DNA of 64,000 nt from RYN-133 sp963754285 (GCA_963754285.1 CAVWFN010000001.1:1-64000), one strand, 5' to 3'; numbered from the stretch's first letter, positions 34,253-42,392 are shown. Translations and numbers: made by a program. The notes: generated from the sequence alone by a model not told the origin.

Positions 34253-35122
34253 GTGGGGGAGGAAACACCGGACCAGCGGGTGATCCGGCTGCAACGCGAG
34301 CTTGCCGACGCCAAGGTCCAGGCGCTGCAGGCCGAGCTGGCCGAGGCCCAGGCCGGCGCGTCGCAGAACCACGCGCCGGTGCCGCCGCCGAATCACACGC
34401 CGGCGCCGCCGCCGAATCACGTCGTGGCGCCCCCGCAGTTCGCGTCCCAACCGACGTGGCTGCGCACGCCCGCGCCGCCCGTCGTCGACACCTCGCTCGC
34501 CCCGGCCCCGCGCGCGGTCCCGTCCGCCTTCAAGGCGATGGCGCTGCCCTGGAGCTGGTGGGTCGCGTGGACCCTGTTCATGGTCGCCATTGCGCCCATC
34601 GCGCTCTGGATCACCGTCCCGATCGCCGGGGCGATCACCGCGGTGGTCACGCTCGTCGCAGTCCTCGTCTGGCGCTTGCGCGGCGAGGGGACACGGCTCG
34701 CGCTGTTGAAGTGGGGCGAGCCGGCCACCGTGACGAACGTCGACGTCGCCAGTGTCGGCAGCTACTACAGCGGCGTGACCTATCAGAACGTCCGACTTGC
34801 CCAAGCGCACGGCTGGCAGATCGAGCGCCGCTGGTACAGCGGACCGGGCACGACGACGAAGATCACGTACCAACTCGGCGGGACGAGCAACGTCTTGACC
34901 TTGCACGGGCTGGCATACGACAACGGTGTGATCCTCGCCGACAAGCGCAAGCCGGAACGGGCGCTGTGCGTGAGCTCGTTCCCCTACGACCTCGACCGCG
35001 ACCCGAGCGGGAACTGGATCGGACACGTCGAGCGACGCGTGATCATGGGGTCGATTCTCATGATCGTGCTGCTCGTCGGCTGGACAGTCGCCATGGTCGT
35101 CCTGTGCGGCGCGGCGGCGTGA
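34253..35122 (+). CDS. Hypothetical membrane protein with coiled-coil and Pro-rich N-terminus
   Basis: Unrecognised protein of 289 residues. A short coiled coil (VIRLQRELADAKVQALQAEL) is followed by an imperfect PPPNH repeat (VPPPNHTPAPPPNH). Two membrane helices lie around 103-145 (WWVAWTLFMVAIAPIALWIT, then GAITAVVTLVAVLVW). A soluble domain of about 120 residues (LLKWGEPATVTNVDVASVGS and on) resembles DUF3592-like beta domains. A last helix (MGSILMIVLLVGWTVAMVVL) ends the protein. The layout suggests an inner-membrane protein of unknown role. It is co-directional with mqnC, 20 bases apart. Confidence 0.65.
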   Translation: MGEETPDQRVIRLQRELADAKVQALQAELAEAQAGASQNHAPVPPPNHTPAPPPNHVVAPPQFASQPTWLRTPAPPVVDTSLAPAPRAVPSAFKAMALPWSWWVAWTLFMVAIAPIALWITVPIAGAITAVVTLVAVLVWRLRGEGTRLALLKWGEPATVTNVDVASVGSYYSGVTYQNVRLAQAHGWQIERRWYSGPGTTTKITYQLGGTSNVLTLHGLAYDNGVILADKRKPERALCVSSFPYDLDRDPSGNWIGHVERRVIMGSILMIVLLVGWTVAMVVLCGAAA

Positions 35123-35148
35123 CCACGGCCGCCGGTTAGTCTCGCCGA

Positions 35149-36027
35149 ATGTCACTCGCGGTCGCCGTCCCCCTCGGGGTGGCGTCCTCACTCGTCTACG
35201 GCAGCACGATCGTCGTGCAACACCGCGCCTCGCACAACGAGGGCGAGGAGGACGCGCGACACCTGTTGCGGCTGCTTCGCGACCCGGTGTGGGTCGCGGC
35301 CGTGCTGGGTGACTTCGTGGGGTTCGTGCTCAACGCCGCGGCCCTCGCGGCGGGACCGGTGGTGGTGATCCAGCCCCTTGTCGTGTTGATGTTGCCGGTC
35401 GCCCTGATCGTCGGCTGGCTGCTCGGCGGGCCGCGTCCAACGGCGATCGACTACCTCAGCAGCCTCGCGATAGTCGCCGGGCTCAGTGGCTTCCTCATCC
35501 TGATCGGCACGCCGGGGGCGGGTCACGCACCGAAGGCGAGGTACTTCGCGCTCACCGTGCTGATCGTGCTCGCCGTCGGCGCGACGGTCGCGTTGTCGGT
35601 GCGGTCTCTGCGTGCGGTCGTACGCGGCGCGGTGTACGGCGCCGTCGCCGGGATGTTCTTCGGCACGCTCGGTGCGTTCGTCGACGGACTCTCGGACGTG
35701 GTCGAGCGCCGCGGATACAGCGGGCTGGTGACCACGGGACGCGGCGTCATCCCGTTGATCGGCATCGTCCTGCTCGGTGTCTCCGGGATCGTGCTGACCC
35801 AGGTGTCGTTCCAGGTGGGGCAACTCGCCGCGACGCTGCCGGCGAACTCGGCAACGGATCCGTTCGTCGCCGTGCTGATCGGAGCACTCTTGTTGCGTGA
35901 GCACATCCCGCTCTCGGTCGGGCACGTGATCGGTTACGCGCTGTGCCTCTCGGTCGTGATCGCCGGCGCGATCCGCCTGGCGCGCAACACCGCCGTGGGC
36001 ACGACGCGCGAACCGGCCCCGGCGTAG
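35149..36027 (+). CDS. DMT-superfamily (EamA/NIPA-like) transporter
   Basis: Polytopic membrane protein of 292 residues with about nine to ten hydrophobic helices. Examples are VVVIQPLVVLMLPVALIVGW, YFALTVLIVLAVGATVALSV and PLIGIVLLGVSGIVLTQVSF. The arrangement of two inverted halves and the segment FVAVLIGALLLREHIPLSVG near the end are typical of drug/metabolite exporters of the NIPA-like actinobacterial group. Substrate unknown. It sits between the membrane protein and menG, with spacings of about 20-26 bases, so an mqnC to menG transcription unit is possible. Confidence 0.82.
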   Translation: MSLAVAVPLGVASSLVYGSTIVVQHRASHNEGEEDARHLLRLLRDPVWVAAVLGDFVGFVLNAAALAAGPVVVIQPLVVLMLPVALIVGWLLGGPRPTAIDYLSSLAIVAGLSGFLILIGTPGAGHAPKARYFALTVLIVLAVGATVALSVRSLRAVVRGAVYGAVAGMFFGTLGAFVDGLSDVVERRGYSGLVTTGRGVIPLIGIVLLGVSGIVLTQVSFQVGQLAATLPANSATDPFVAVLIGALLLREHIPLSVGHVIGYALCLSVVIAGAIRLARNTAVGTTREPAPA

Positions 36028-36046
36028 TGGCTGACACAATGGCCGC

Positions 36047-36757
36047 GTGGTGAAGGCGACCCTCGACAAGGCTCCGCGCGAGGTCGCGGCCATGTTCGAC
36101 GGCGTCGCCCGCCGCTACGACCTGACCAACACTGTGCTGTCCGGCGGCCTCGACCGCCGCTGGCGCAAGCGCACCCGGCAATGCCTCGAACTCGAGCGGG
36201 GCAACCTGGTGCTCGACCTCGCGGCAGGGACCGGAGTGTCGACCGCCGAGATGCTGCGCAGCGGCGCTACGGCCGTCGCGTGCGACTTCTCGCTGGGCAT
36301 GTTGCGCGCTGGACGGGCGTCGCGCCGCCGCCGCGCCGTCCGCTTCGTTGCCGGCGACGCGATGCATCTGCCGTTCGCCGACGGGGTGTTCGACGCGGTG
36401 ACGATCTCGTTCGGGCTGCGCAATGTTGCTGACCCGGCGCAGGCGCTGCGCGAGCTTGCGCGGGTCGTTCGGCCCGGCGGTCGCCTGGTCGTGTGCGAGT
36501 TCAGCCGTCCGACATTCGCGCCGTTCCGATTCGTGTACCTGAACTACCTGATGCGCTTGCTGCCGTGGATCGCCCGTCGCGTGGCGACCAATGCGGAGGC
36601 CTACGTCTATCTGGCGGATTCGATCCGGGCCTGGCCGCGACAGGACGAGCTCGCCCGCACGATCGCGGCCAACGGATGGCGCGAGGTGCGCTACCGCAAT
36701 CTCACCGGCGGAATCGTCGCCCTGCACGTGGGTGAGCGCGCGGTTACCGCGCCATGA
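36047..36757 (+). CDS. menG: Demethylmenaquinone methyltransferase
   Basis: SAM-dependent C-methyltransferase of the UbiE/MenG family, the last step of menaquinone synthesis. It has 236 residues. The opening APREVAAMFDGVARRYDLTN is the family mark. The SAM motif is LVLDLAAGTGVSTAEML and the later blocks are FADGVFDAVTISFGLRNVAD and RPGGRLVVCEFSRPTFAPF. The C-terminal NLTGGIVALHVGE is typical. With mqnC in the same neighbourhood it indicates menaquinone made by the futalosine route. Confidence 0.95.
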   Translation: MVKATLDKAPREVAAMFDGVARRYDLTNTVLSGGLDRRWRKRTRQCLELERGNLVLDLAAGTGVSTAEMLRSGATAVACDFSLGMLRAGRASRRRRAVRFVAGDAMHLPFADGVFDAVTISFGLRNVADPAQALRELARVVRPGGRLVVCEFSRPTFAPFRFVYLNYLMRLLPWIARRVATNAEAYVYLADSIRAWPRQDELARTIAANGWREVRYRNLTGGIVALHVGERAVTAP

Positions 36758-36827
36758 CCGCAGGGTAGGAGCCAACCGAGCGGCCAGACGGGGCCGTTGG
36801 GGCGAAGGAGAGGCGAAGGAGACGGAT

Positions 36828-37061
36828 ATGGACGACGACGACATGACTTCGGGCACGTTCGACGAGGACAGCGGTGCCGACGGCGGCGCTGACGCCGAGG
36901 CCGACAAGGACAGTGGCGCCGATGGCGGCGCCGACGCCAGCGCAGACGGCCACGCCGACTCGCCGGGCGGCGACGGTGGTGCCGACGGTTCGGCTGGTGA
37001 CAGCGGAGCCGACGGACACGCCAGCGGCGGCGGCGACGGCGGAGCTGACGGTTCTGCGTGA
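36828..37061 (+). CDS. Acidic Asp/Gly/Ala decapeptide-repeat protein, candidate substrate of the next gene
   Basis: A 77-residue ORF with a clear GAAGGAG ribosome-binding site. The first eleven residues are MDDDDMTSGTF. The rest is built of imperfect ten-residue units. DSGADGGADA occurs exactly at residues 14-23 and 28-37. GGDGGADGSA occurs at 47-56 (first residue shared with SPG) and 68-77. DSGADGHASG occurs at 58-67. There is no Cys, Trp, Tyr or Arg and only one Lys, one Phe and two His. It is not an obvious shadow of another gene. It sits 100 bases before a JmjC/cupin_4 gene. Calcium binding or a peptide substrate for Asp hydroxylation are guesses. I know no function for it. Confidence 0.75.
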   Translation: MDDDDMTSGTFDEDSGADGGADAEADKDSGADGGADASADGHADSPGGDGGADGSAGDSGADGHASGGGDGGADGSA

Positions 37062-37160
37062 GCGACGCTTGCGGAGCGAACCAAAAGGCATCGTCCGCGC
37101 CGCAAGGCGCGGATCGCTCACGAACGGGCCCGAGCGAAGCGAGCGGCTCGTGAGCGAGCG
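37059..37160 (+). repeat. TGAGCG-type GC-rich palindromic region after the acidic peptide gene
   Basis: It begins at the stop codon (TGAGCGACGC). It holds nested hairpins: outer GTGAGCGA/TCGCTCAC and inner TCCGCGCC-GCAA-GGCGCGGA, the latter with a GNRA-type loop. It then has GGGCCCGAGCGAAGCGAGCGG, nearly the same as the last block of the 87-base repeats at 22394 and 47852. It is a diverged or composite member of that family and may separate expression of the peptide from the oxygenase. Confidence 0.65.
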
Positions 37161-38381
37161 ATGAGGAGCCGACATGACGGTGCAGCGCTTCGGCGCTGCA
37201 CCGTCTTGTCGTCGCCACAGTTCGCCGAGCAGTTCTGGGGGCAGGCGCCGCTGCTGACACGCGCCGCCGAACTGGCCCACCCGTTCGGTGACCTGTTCGA
37301 CCCCGGCGCCGTCGACGAGCTCGTCTCCGAGCGCGGTCTGCGCACGCCCTTCCTGCGCATGGCCAAGGACGGCACCGTCCTCAACGCCAAGCAGTTCACC
37401 CGCGGCGGGGGAGCGGGCGCCGGGATCGCCGATCAGGCCGCCGACGACCGGGTGCTGGCGCAACTCGCGGACGGGGCCACGCTCGTCCTGCAGGGTCTGC
37501 ACCGCACGTGGCCGCCGCTGGTCCGCTTCGGATCGCAGCTGGCCGACGAGCTCGGCCACCCCGTCCAGATCAACGCCTACATCACCCCGCCCCAGAACCG
37601 TGGTTTCGCACCGCACTACGACGTCCACGACGTGTTCGTGTTGCAGGTGTCGGGACGTAAGCGCTGGCAACTGCACGAGCCGGTCGTGCCCGCCCCGCTC
37701 GACAACCAGAACTGGGAGAAATCGCGCGCCGAGGTCGCGGCGCGTGCCGAGACCGACCCGCTGCTCGACATCGTGCTCGAACCGGGCGACGCGCTGTACC
37801 TGCCGCGCGGCACGATCCACGCCGCCGAGGCGCTCGGCGAGACGTCGATCCATCTGACCGTGGGCATCCACCCGCTCACCCGCTACACGCTCGTGCAGCG
37901 GCTGCTCGAGCTCGCCGAGCGTGACCCGCAACTGCGCACGTCATTGCCGATGGGAGTCGACCTCGACGACCCGGCCGTGCTCGCCGCCGAACTCGACGCG
38001 ACCGTTGCCGCGTTGCACACCCAACTCGACGCGGTGGGTGCGGACGAGATCGCATCCGGCGTCGGCGACAGGTTGCGCCAGCAGACCCGTCCCGAACCGG
38101 TCGCGCCGCTCGCACAGCTCGCCGCTGCCGACGCGCTCGACCACGACTCGCCGTTGCGGCTGCGCGGCGCTTTGCGGGTGCGAGTCACGACCGACGCCGA
38201 GCACGTCACGATCGCGCTGCTCGATCGCCGCGTGACGCTGCCGATCGAGACAGCCGACGCGCTGAAGCTCGTCCTGTCCCGCGAGGTGTTCACGCCGGCA
38301 CAGCTGACCGGCCTCGACCGCGACGACCAGTTGGTCGTGGCGCGGCGGCTGCTGCGCGAGGGCGTGATCGTCCCTGGCTGA
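37161..38381 (+). CDS. JmjC/cupin_4 domain 2-oxoglutarate/Fe(II) oxygenase
   Basis: A 406-residue protein of the cupin_4 (ribosomal oxygenase-like) family. The iron site is GFAPHYDVHDVFVLQVSGRK (His152, Asp154) with the distal His220 in YLPRGTIHAAEAL. The C-terminal half has a dimerisation and winged-helix-like region (DALKLVLSREVFTPAQLTGL). Known relatives hydroxylate ribosomal protein residues (YcfD/RoxA on Arg or His). The start is uncertain. ATG 37161 is in frame, but an ATG at 37174 in another frame has the better GAGGAG ribosome-binding site and sits in a UUCG hairpin. The acidic peptide upstream and the ferredoxin-like protein downstream suggest a dedicated modification unit. Confidence 0.87.
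   Translation: MRSRHDGAALRRCTVLSSPQFAEQFWGQAPLLTRAAELAHPFGDLFDPGAVDELVSERGLRTPFLRMAKDGTVLNAKQFTRGGGAGAGIADQAADDRVLAQLADGATLVLQGLHRTWPPLVRFGSQLADELGHPVQINAYITPPQNRGFAPHYDVHDVFVLQVSGRKRWQLHEPVVPAPLDNQNWEKSRAEVAARAETDPLLDIVLEPGDALYLPRGTIHAAEALGETSIHLTVGIHPLTRYTLVQRLLELAERDPQLRTSLPMGVDLDDPAVLAAELDATVAALHTQLDAVGADEIASGVGDRLRQQTRPEPVAPLAQLAAADALDHDSPLRLRGALRVRVTTDAEHVTIALLDRRVTLPIETADALKLVLSREVFTPAQLTGLDRDDQLVVARRLLREGVIVPG
37176..37205 (+). promoter_or_regulatory. 13-bp hairpin with UUCG loop at the start of the cupin gene
   Basis: GACGGTGCAGCGC-TTCG-GCGCTGCACCGTC, a perfect stem closed by a C(UUCG)G tetraloop. It begins two bases after the first base of the ATG at 37174 and lies just past the GAGGAG sequence. 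Such a stable stem at a start site could limit translation. It could also be another palindromic repeat that has moved the start of the gene. Confidence 0.6.
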
Positions 38382-38460
38382 TCGCGGCGCCCACCGCGGT
38401 CCGCAGCCCCGCGAGTCGGCGAACCGGTGCGCGCTGCACGCGCAGCTGCGCGGCGACCCG

Positions 38461-39294
38461 ATGCTCGGCACCGCGTTCCCGGCAGCACGGCTGCTGCTGG
38501 TCGAACAACCCGGGCCGTGGGGCCATCGCGGGCTGCGCGAGTCGCGTTTCGACGCCGAGGTCGCAACCGCGCTCGAGGCACGCGCCGGAAGCGCCGGCGT
38601 GCGCGTGCTCGCGATCCGCCGGCCGGGCCGCACACCCAAGGGGACGGTGCGCAGCTGGTATCTCGCCGACACGCGCGACGGGCGCCAGTCGGTGTGGCGC
38701 GGCGAGTACCACGACGACCGCGAGTTGCTCGACCTGCCGCTCGACGGGTCGGCCGGCCAACCGGACGACGCGCCGCTGTATCTGGTGTGCGCGCACAGCA
38801 AGCACGACACCTGCTGCGCGCTGCGCGGGCGCCCCGTTGCCGCGGCGCTGGCCGAGCTACGCCCCGGTCGGGTCTGGGAGTGCAGCCACCTCGGCGGCGA
38901 ACGGTTCGCTGCCAACGTCCTGATGCTGCCGAGCGGGCTCATGTACGGACGTGTGCTCCCGTTCGCAGCGCCGGAGTTCGTCGCCGCCGCGGAAGCCGGC
39001 GAAGTCGTAGGTGCGTTGGTGCGCGGTCGGATCGGTCTCGTGCCGCCCGCCCAGGCCGCGCTCGCGTTCGGCTACGAGCACCTCGGCATCCGCCAGGCGA
39101 CCGCGTTGCGCGTGCTCACCGCGACGCCGGTGATCGACGGACAGGCGAGCGTGCGCCTGGCCGGCCCGCACGGCGAGCTCGAGGTGCTCGTGCAGGTGCG
39201 TCGCGTCGACGCGGACGGGTTGACCTGCGCACGTCCCGGCAGAGGTCACTTCTTCTCGTATCGACCGGTGCGGATCACGGCAGTCGGGGAATGA
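38461..39294 (+). CDS. Sucrase/ferredoxin-like (thioredoxin-fold [2Fe-2S]) protein
   Basis: A 277-residue protein (from ATG 38461) of the Suc_Fer-like family, thioredoxin-like ferredoxins. The cysteine region LYLVCAHSKHDTCCALRGRP and then VWECSHLGGERFAANVLMLP would bind an iron-sulfur cluster. Family sequence appears to begin upstream (RCALHAQLRGDP, ending just before the ATG), yet no ATG, GTG or TTG is available in that frame after the last stop. A CTG near 38371 is the only candidate, or there is an indel. It overlaps or closely follows the cupin gene. It may supply electrons to it, but this is inference. Confidence 0.82.
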   Translation: MLGTAFPAARLLLVEQPGPWGHRGLRESRFDAEVATALEARAGSAGVRVLAIRRPGRTPKGTVRSWYLADTRDGRQSVWRGEYHDDRELLDLPLDGSAGQPDDAPLYLVCAHSKHDTCCALRGRPVAAALAELRPGRVWECSHLGGERFAANVLMLPSGLMYGRVLPFAAPEFVAAAEAGEVVGALVRGRIGLVPPAQAALAFGYEHLGIRQATALRVLTATPVIDGQASVRLAGPHGELEVLVQVRRVDADGLTCARPGRGHFFSYRPVRITAVGE

Positions 39295-39322
39295 TCGGGC
39301 CCGCGACGACGGTGACGATCCG

Positions 39323-39838
39323 TCAGTGGCCGGAGTGGCCGGCCGAATAGCCGCCCGCGTCCAGGAACCGCTGGCGTGAGCGCTCGATCTCCTTCTCGGC
39401 CTCGACGCGGCCGACCCACTCCGCCCCTTCGACGGACTTGCCGGGCTCGAGGTCCTTGTAGACCTCGAAGAAGTGCTGGATCTCGAGCCGGTCGAACTCC
39501 GGCACGTGGTGGATGTCGCGCAGGTGCTCGAGCCGCGGGTCGGACACGGGCACGCACAACAACTTGTCGTCGCCGCCCTTCTCGTCGGTCATCTTGAACA
39601 TGCCGATGGCGCGGCACCGTACGAGCACGCCCGGGAACAGCGGATCGCCGTGGATCACGATCATCGCGTCGAGCGGATCGTCGTCGTCACCGAGCGTGTC
39701 CTCGATGTAGCCGTAGTCGGCCGGATACTGCGTGGACGTGAACAGCGTGCGGTCGAGTCGCATGCGTCCGGAATCGTGATCGACCTCGTACTTGTTGCGG
39801 CTACCGCGCGGGATCTCGATCAAGACGTCGAACTCCAC
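39323..39838 (-). CDS. ppa: Inorganic pyrophosphatase
   Basis: Cleaves pyrophosphate and so drives biosynthetic reactions. It has 171 residues, the family I size. The signature is ADYGYIEDTLGDDDDPLDAM, containing the conserved metal-binding aspartates. Other blocks are EFDVLIEIPRGSRNKYEVDH at the start and HFFEVYKDLEPGKSVEGAEW. It is divergent from dacB, 48 bases away, and tail to tail with the Suc_Fer gene. Confidence 0.97.
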   Translation of the reverse strand: MEFDVLIEIPRGSRNKYEVDHDSGRMRLDRTLFTSTQYPADYGYIEDTLGDDDDPLDAMIVIHGDPLFPGVLVRCRAIGMFKMTDEKGGDDKLLCVPVSDPRLEHLRDIHHVPEFDRLEIQHFFEVYKDLEPGKSVEGAEWVGRVEAEKEIERSRQRFLDAGGYSAGHSGH

Positions 39839-39886
39839 GGTGGGGCTCCTCTACGGCGGGTCGGGACGGACATAGTCTGACGCATC

Positions 39887-41290
39887 GTGGGAACGCCTCG
39901 GCACGGTCGGCGCCTGGCCGTGGTCTGCGCCATCACCATCGTCGTGCTCGTGGCCGCTTTCGCGCTCGGATTCGGCGTCGCGCGCGGCATCAAGCACGCG
40001 AATGCCAAGCCGGCGCCACCCCGTCCGACAGTGCCTGCCGCCATCGGGGCGCTGGCGGCCACGCCCGGCCCGGGCCCGACCGGCTCGGACGGCTCAAACG
40101 GCACCGCACCGACGCCGGCCGGTGTTCGCCGCGCGATCGGCGCTCTCGCGCACGCGCCGGGCCTCGGCGGACGGCTGTTGGGCCGCGTGATCGACGCGCA
40201 GACCGGCAAGGTGCTCTTCAACGATTCAGGCAGCACCCCCGCGGCGCCGGCCTCGACCGGAAAGCTGCTCACTGCGGCGGCCATCCTCGCGGTGCACAAG
40301 CCGACCGACCGGTTCACCACGACCGTCGACGACGCCGGCAACGGCACGATCGTGCTCGTCGGCGGCGGCGACCCGACGCTGGCGGCGGCCGCGCCGGGCA
40401 AACCGACGACCTACCTCGGTGCGGCCCGGATGTCGTCGCTCGTCCAGCAGCTGCGCGCGAAGCACGTCACCGTCCGCAAGATCATCGTGGACGGGTCGCT
40501 GTTCACCGGGCCGTCCGTCTCGCCGCACTGGGACGCATCCGACATCGGCACCGACTATGCGGCACCGATCACCGCGATCATGAGCGACGCCGCCGTGATC
40601 GCCGCACCCGGCTATGCCCGCAGCACCAAACCCGATCTCGACGCCGGCCTGGCGCTGGCCAAGTTGCTCGGCAACGCCAACCTGCCGGTGACCGCGGGCA
40701 AGGCGCCCGCCGGCGCGAAGCAGGTCGCCAGCGTGCGCTCCGCGCCCCTCGCGGAGCTGATCGACGAGATGCTGCAGACCTCCGACAACGTGATCGCCGA
40801 CGTCCTGGCTCGGCAGGTTGCGCTCGCCGAACACAAACCGGCGTCGTTCAGCGGTGCCGTCTCCGCGATCCGCACCGTCCTCGGCCGGCTCGGCGCGCAC
40901 GTCGGGGCCGGCATGTTCGACGGCAGCGGGTTGTCCTCCGGCGACCGCGTCTCGCCGGCCGCACTGGTGTCGGTGCTTCGCCTGATCGCCGGCTACGGGC
41001 CACCGGCCGCGGCGCAGCTGCACCTGATCGCGTCGATGCTGCCCGTCGCCGGCTGGAGCGGCACCCTGCAGGAGCGCTACACCGCCGGCGCCGAGCGGTT
41101 CGCAGCCGGGCGCCTTCGAGCCAAGACAGGCACCTTGTCGACCGTCTCCTCGCTGGCCGGGATGGTGCGTGACAAGTCCGGCCGGCTGTTGCTGTTCTCC
41201 TTCGACGCCGACCGCGCCGTCGGCACCGACGGCGCCGAAGCGGCCCTCGACCAACTCGGCAGCGCGCTGAGCCGCTGCGGTTGCGGATGA
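39887..41290 (+). CDS. dacB: D-alanyl-D-alanine carboxypeptidase/endopeptidase (PBP4 type)
   Basis: Peptidoglycan carboxypeptidase of MEROPS family S13, 467 residues. An N-terminal membrane helix (LAVVCAITIVVLVAAFALGF) anchors or exports it. A Pro/Ala/Thr-rich linker follows. The three penicillin-binding motifs are in place: STGK (in APASTGKLLTAAAIL, about residue 123), SDN (in LQTSDNVIADVLA) and KTGT (in LRAKTGTLSTVSSLAG). GTG start at 39887. The next gene is a DUF2342 metalloprotease, then tilS and hpt, an order common in actinobacteria. Confidence 0.95.
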   Translation: MGTPRHGRRLAVVCAITIVVLVAAFALGFGVARGIKHANAKPAPPRPTVPAAIGALAATPGPGPTGSDGSNGTAPTPAGVRRAIGALAHAPGLGGRLLGRVIDAQTGKVLFNDSGSTPAAPASTGKLLTAAAILAVHKPTDRFTTTVDDAGNGTIVLVGGGDPTLAAAAPGKPTTYLGAARMSSLVQQLRAKHVTVRKIIVDGSLFTGPSVSPHWDASDIGTDYAAPITAIMSDAAVIAAPGYARSTKPDLDAGLALAKLLGNANLPVTAGKAPAGAKQVASVRSAPLAELIDEMLQTSDNVIADVLARQVALAEHKPASFSGAVSAIRTVLGRLGAHVGAGMFDGSGLSSGDRVSPAALVSVLRLIAGYGPPAAAQLHLIASMLPVAGWSGTLQERYTAGAERFAAGRLRAKTGTLSTVSSLAGMVRDKSGRLLLFSFDADRAVGTDGAEAALDQLGSALSRCGCG

Positions 41291-41335
41291 CGTTGCCGGC
41301 AGGTTTGCTCAGGTCGGGCCGGTAGGGTCGGGGAC

Positions 41336-42382
41336 GTGGGCTCGCTCATCGATTGGGACGTGGCCGCTCGGGCAGCCAAGCGGTTCAGCCCGCCTCCGCC
41401 CAGCGCGACCCGCACCGAGGCCGACGAAGCGGTCGGCGAGCTCTACCAGGCCACCTCCCGCGCGGCCGGCCATGTCGCCGAGTTGACCGGCCTCGACGAG
41501 CCGAAGGTCACCGCCGTCACCCGGGTCATCGACCGGCCGGCGTGGATCGATGCGAACACCAGCGGCATGCGTGCCGTGCTCACGCCGCTGGTCGACAAGC
41601 TGGCCGCCGACAACCCGGTCGGACGTGTCGCCGAGGGGATCGGCGGGCGGCTCACCGGCGTACAGCTCGGCCTCGTGCTCGGGTTCCTGTCGGGCAAGGT
41701 GCTCGGCCAGTTCGAGTTCTTCGACCGCACGGGCGGCCAATTGCTGCTCGTGGCCCCCAACATCGTCGCCGTCGAGCGCCAGCTCAAGGTCGCCCCGGCC
41801 GACTTCCGGCTCTGGGTGTGCCTGCACGAGGTCACGCACCGGGTGCAGTTCACCGCCGTCCCCTGGTTGCGCCAGCACATGCAGGACGAGGTCGACGCGC
41901 TCACCGACGCGACCGACACCGACCCTGCAGCGCTGCGGCGGCGACTGTCCGGCGCCGTCGGCGAGCTGGTCAAGGTCGTGCGCGGGCAGGGCGACGGCGA
42001 GGGCCTCATGGCCGTCGTGGCGACACCCGAGCAGCGCATCGTGCTCGACCGGATCACCGCCTTCATGTCGCTGGTCGAGGGGCACGCCGAGTACGTCATG
42101 AACGCGGTCCCGGCGAAGGTCATCCCGTCCCAGGAGGCGATCGAGAAGCGGTTCGCCGCCCGCCGCCGCAAGGGCGGCAACGCGCTGGACCGCGCGCTGC
42201 GGCGCCTGCTCGGGCTCGAGGCCAAGACACGCCAGTACATCGACGGATCGGCGTTCGTCCGCACCGTCATCGACCGCGTCGGGCTCGACGGCTTCAACGC
42301 GATCTGGACCTCGCGGCAGACGCTGCCGACCAAGGCCGAGATCGGCGAACCGTTGAGCTGGATCAAGCGCGTCCACGCCTGA
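41336..42382 (+). CDS. DUF2342 zinc-dependent metalloprotease, F420-biosynthesis-associated
   Basis: A 348-residue protein of the actinobacterial family annotated as zinc-dependent metalloprotease or coenzyme F420 biosynthesis-associated. The zinc motif is WVCLHEVTHRVQFTAVPWL (HEVTH at residues 164-168), with the downstream Glu/His in FMSLVEGHAEYVMNAV. The segment QKTLPT-like end (SRQTLPTKAEIGEPLSWIKR) is conserved. No protease activity is proven for the family as far as I know. It stands between dacB and tilS. Confidence 0.88.
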   Translation: MGSLIDWDVAARAAKRFSPPPPSATRTEADEAVGELYQATSRAAGHVAELTGLDEPKVTAVTRVIDRPAWIDANTSGMRAVLTPLVDKLAADNPVGRVAEGIGGRLTGVQLGLVLGFLSGKVLGQFEFFDRTGGQLLLVAPNIVAVERQLKVAPADFRLWVCLHEVTHRVQFTAVPWLRQHMQDEVDALTDATDTDPAALRRRLSGAVGELVKVVRGQGDGEGLMAVVATPEQRIVLDRITAFMSLVEGHAEYVMNAVPAKVIPSQEAIEKRFAARRRKGGNALDRALRRLLGLEAKTRQYIDGSAFVRTVIDRVGLDGFNAIWTSRQTLPTKAEIGEPLSWIKRVHA

Positions 42383-42392
42383 TCGGTTCGCG

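Noticed and set aside
36828..37061. Acidic peptide as an RTX-type calcium-binding repeat
   Set aside because: RTX nonapeptides follow GGXGXDXUX with a regular hydrophobic position; these decapeptides lack it.
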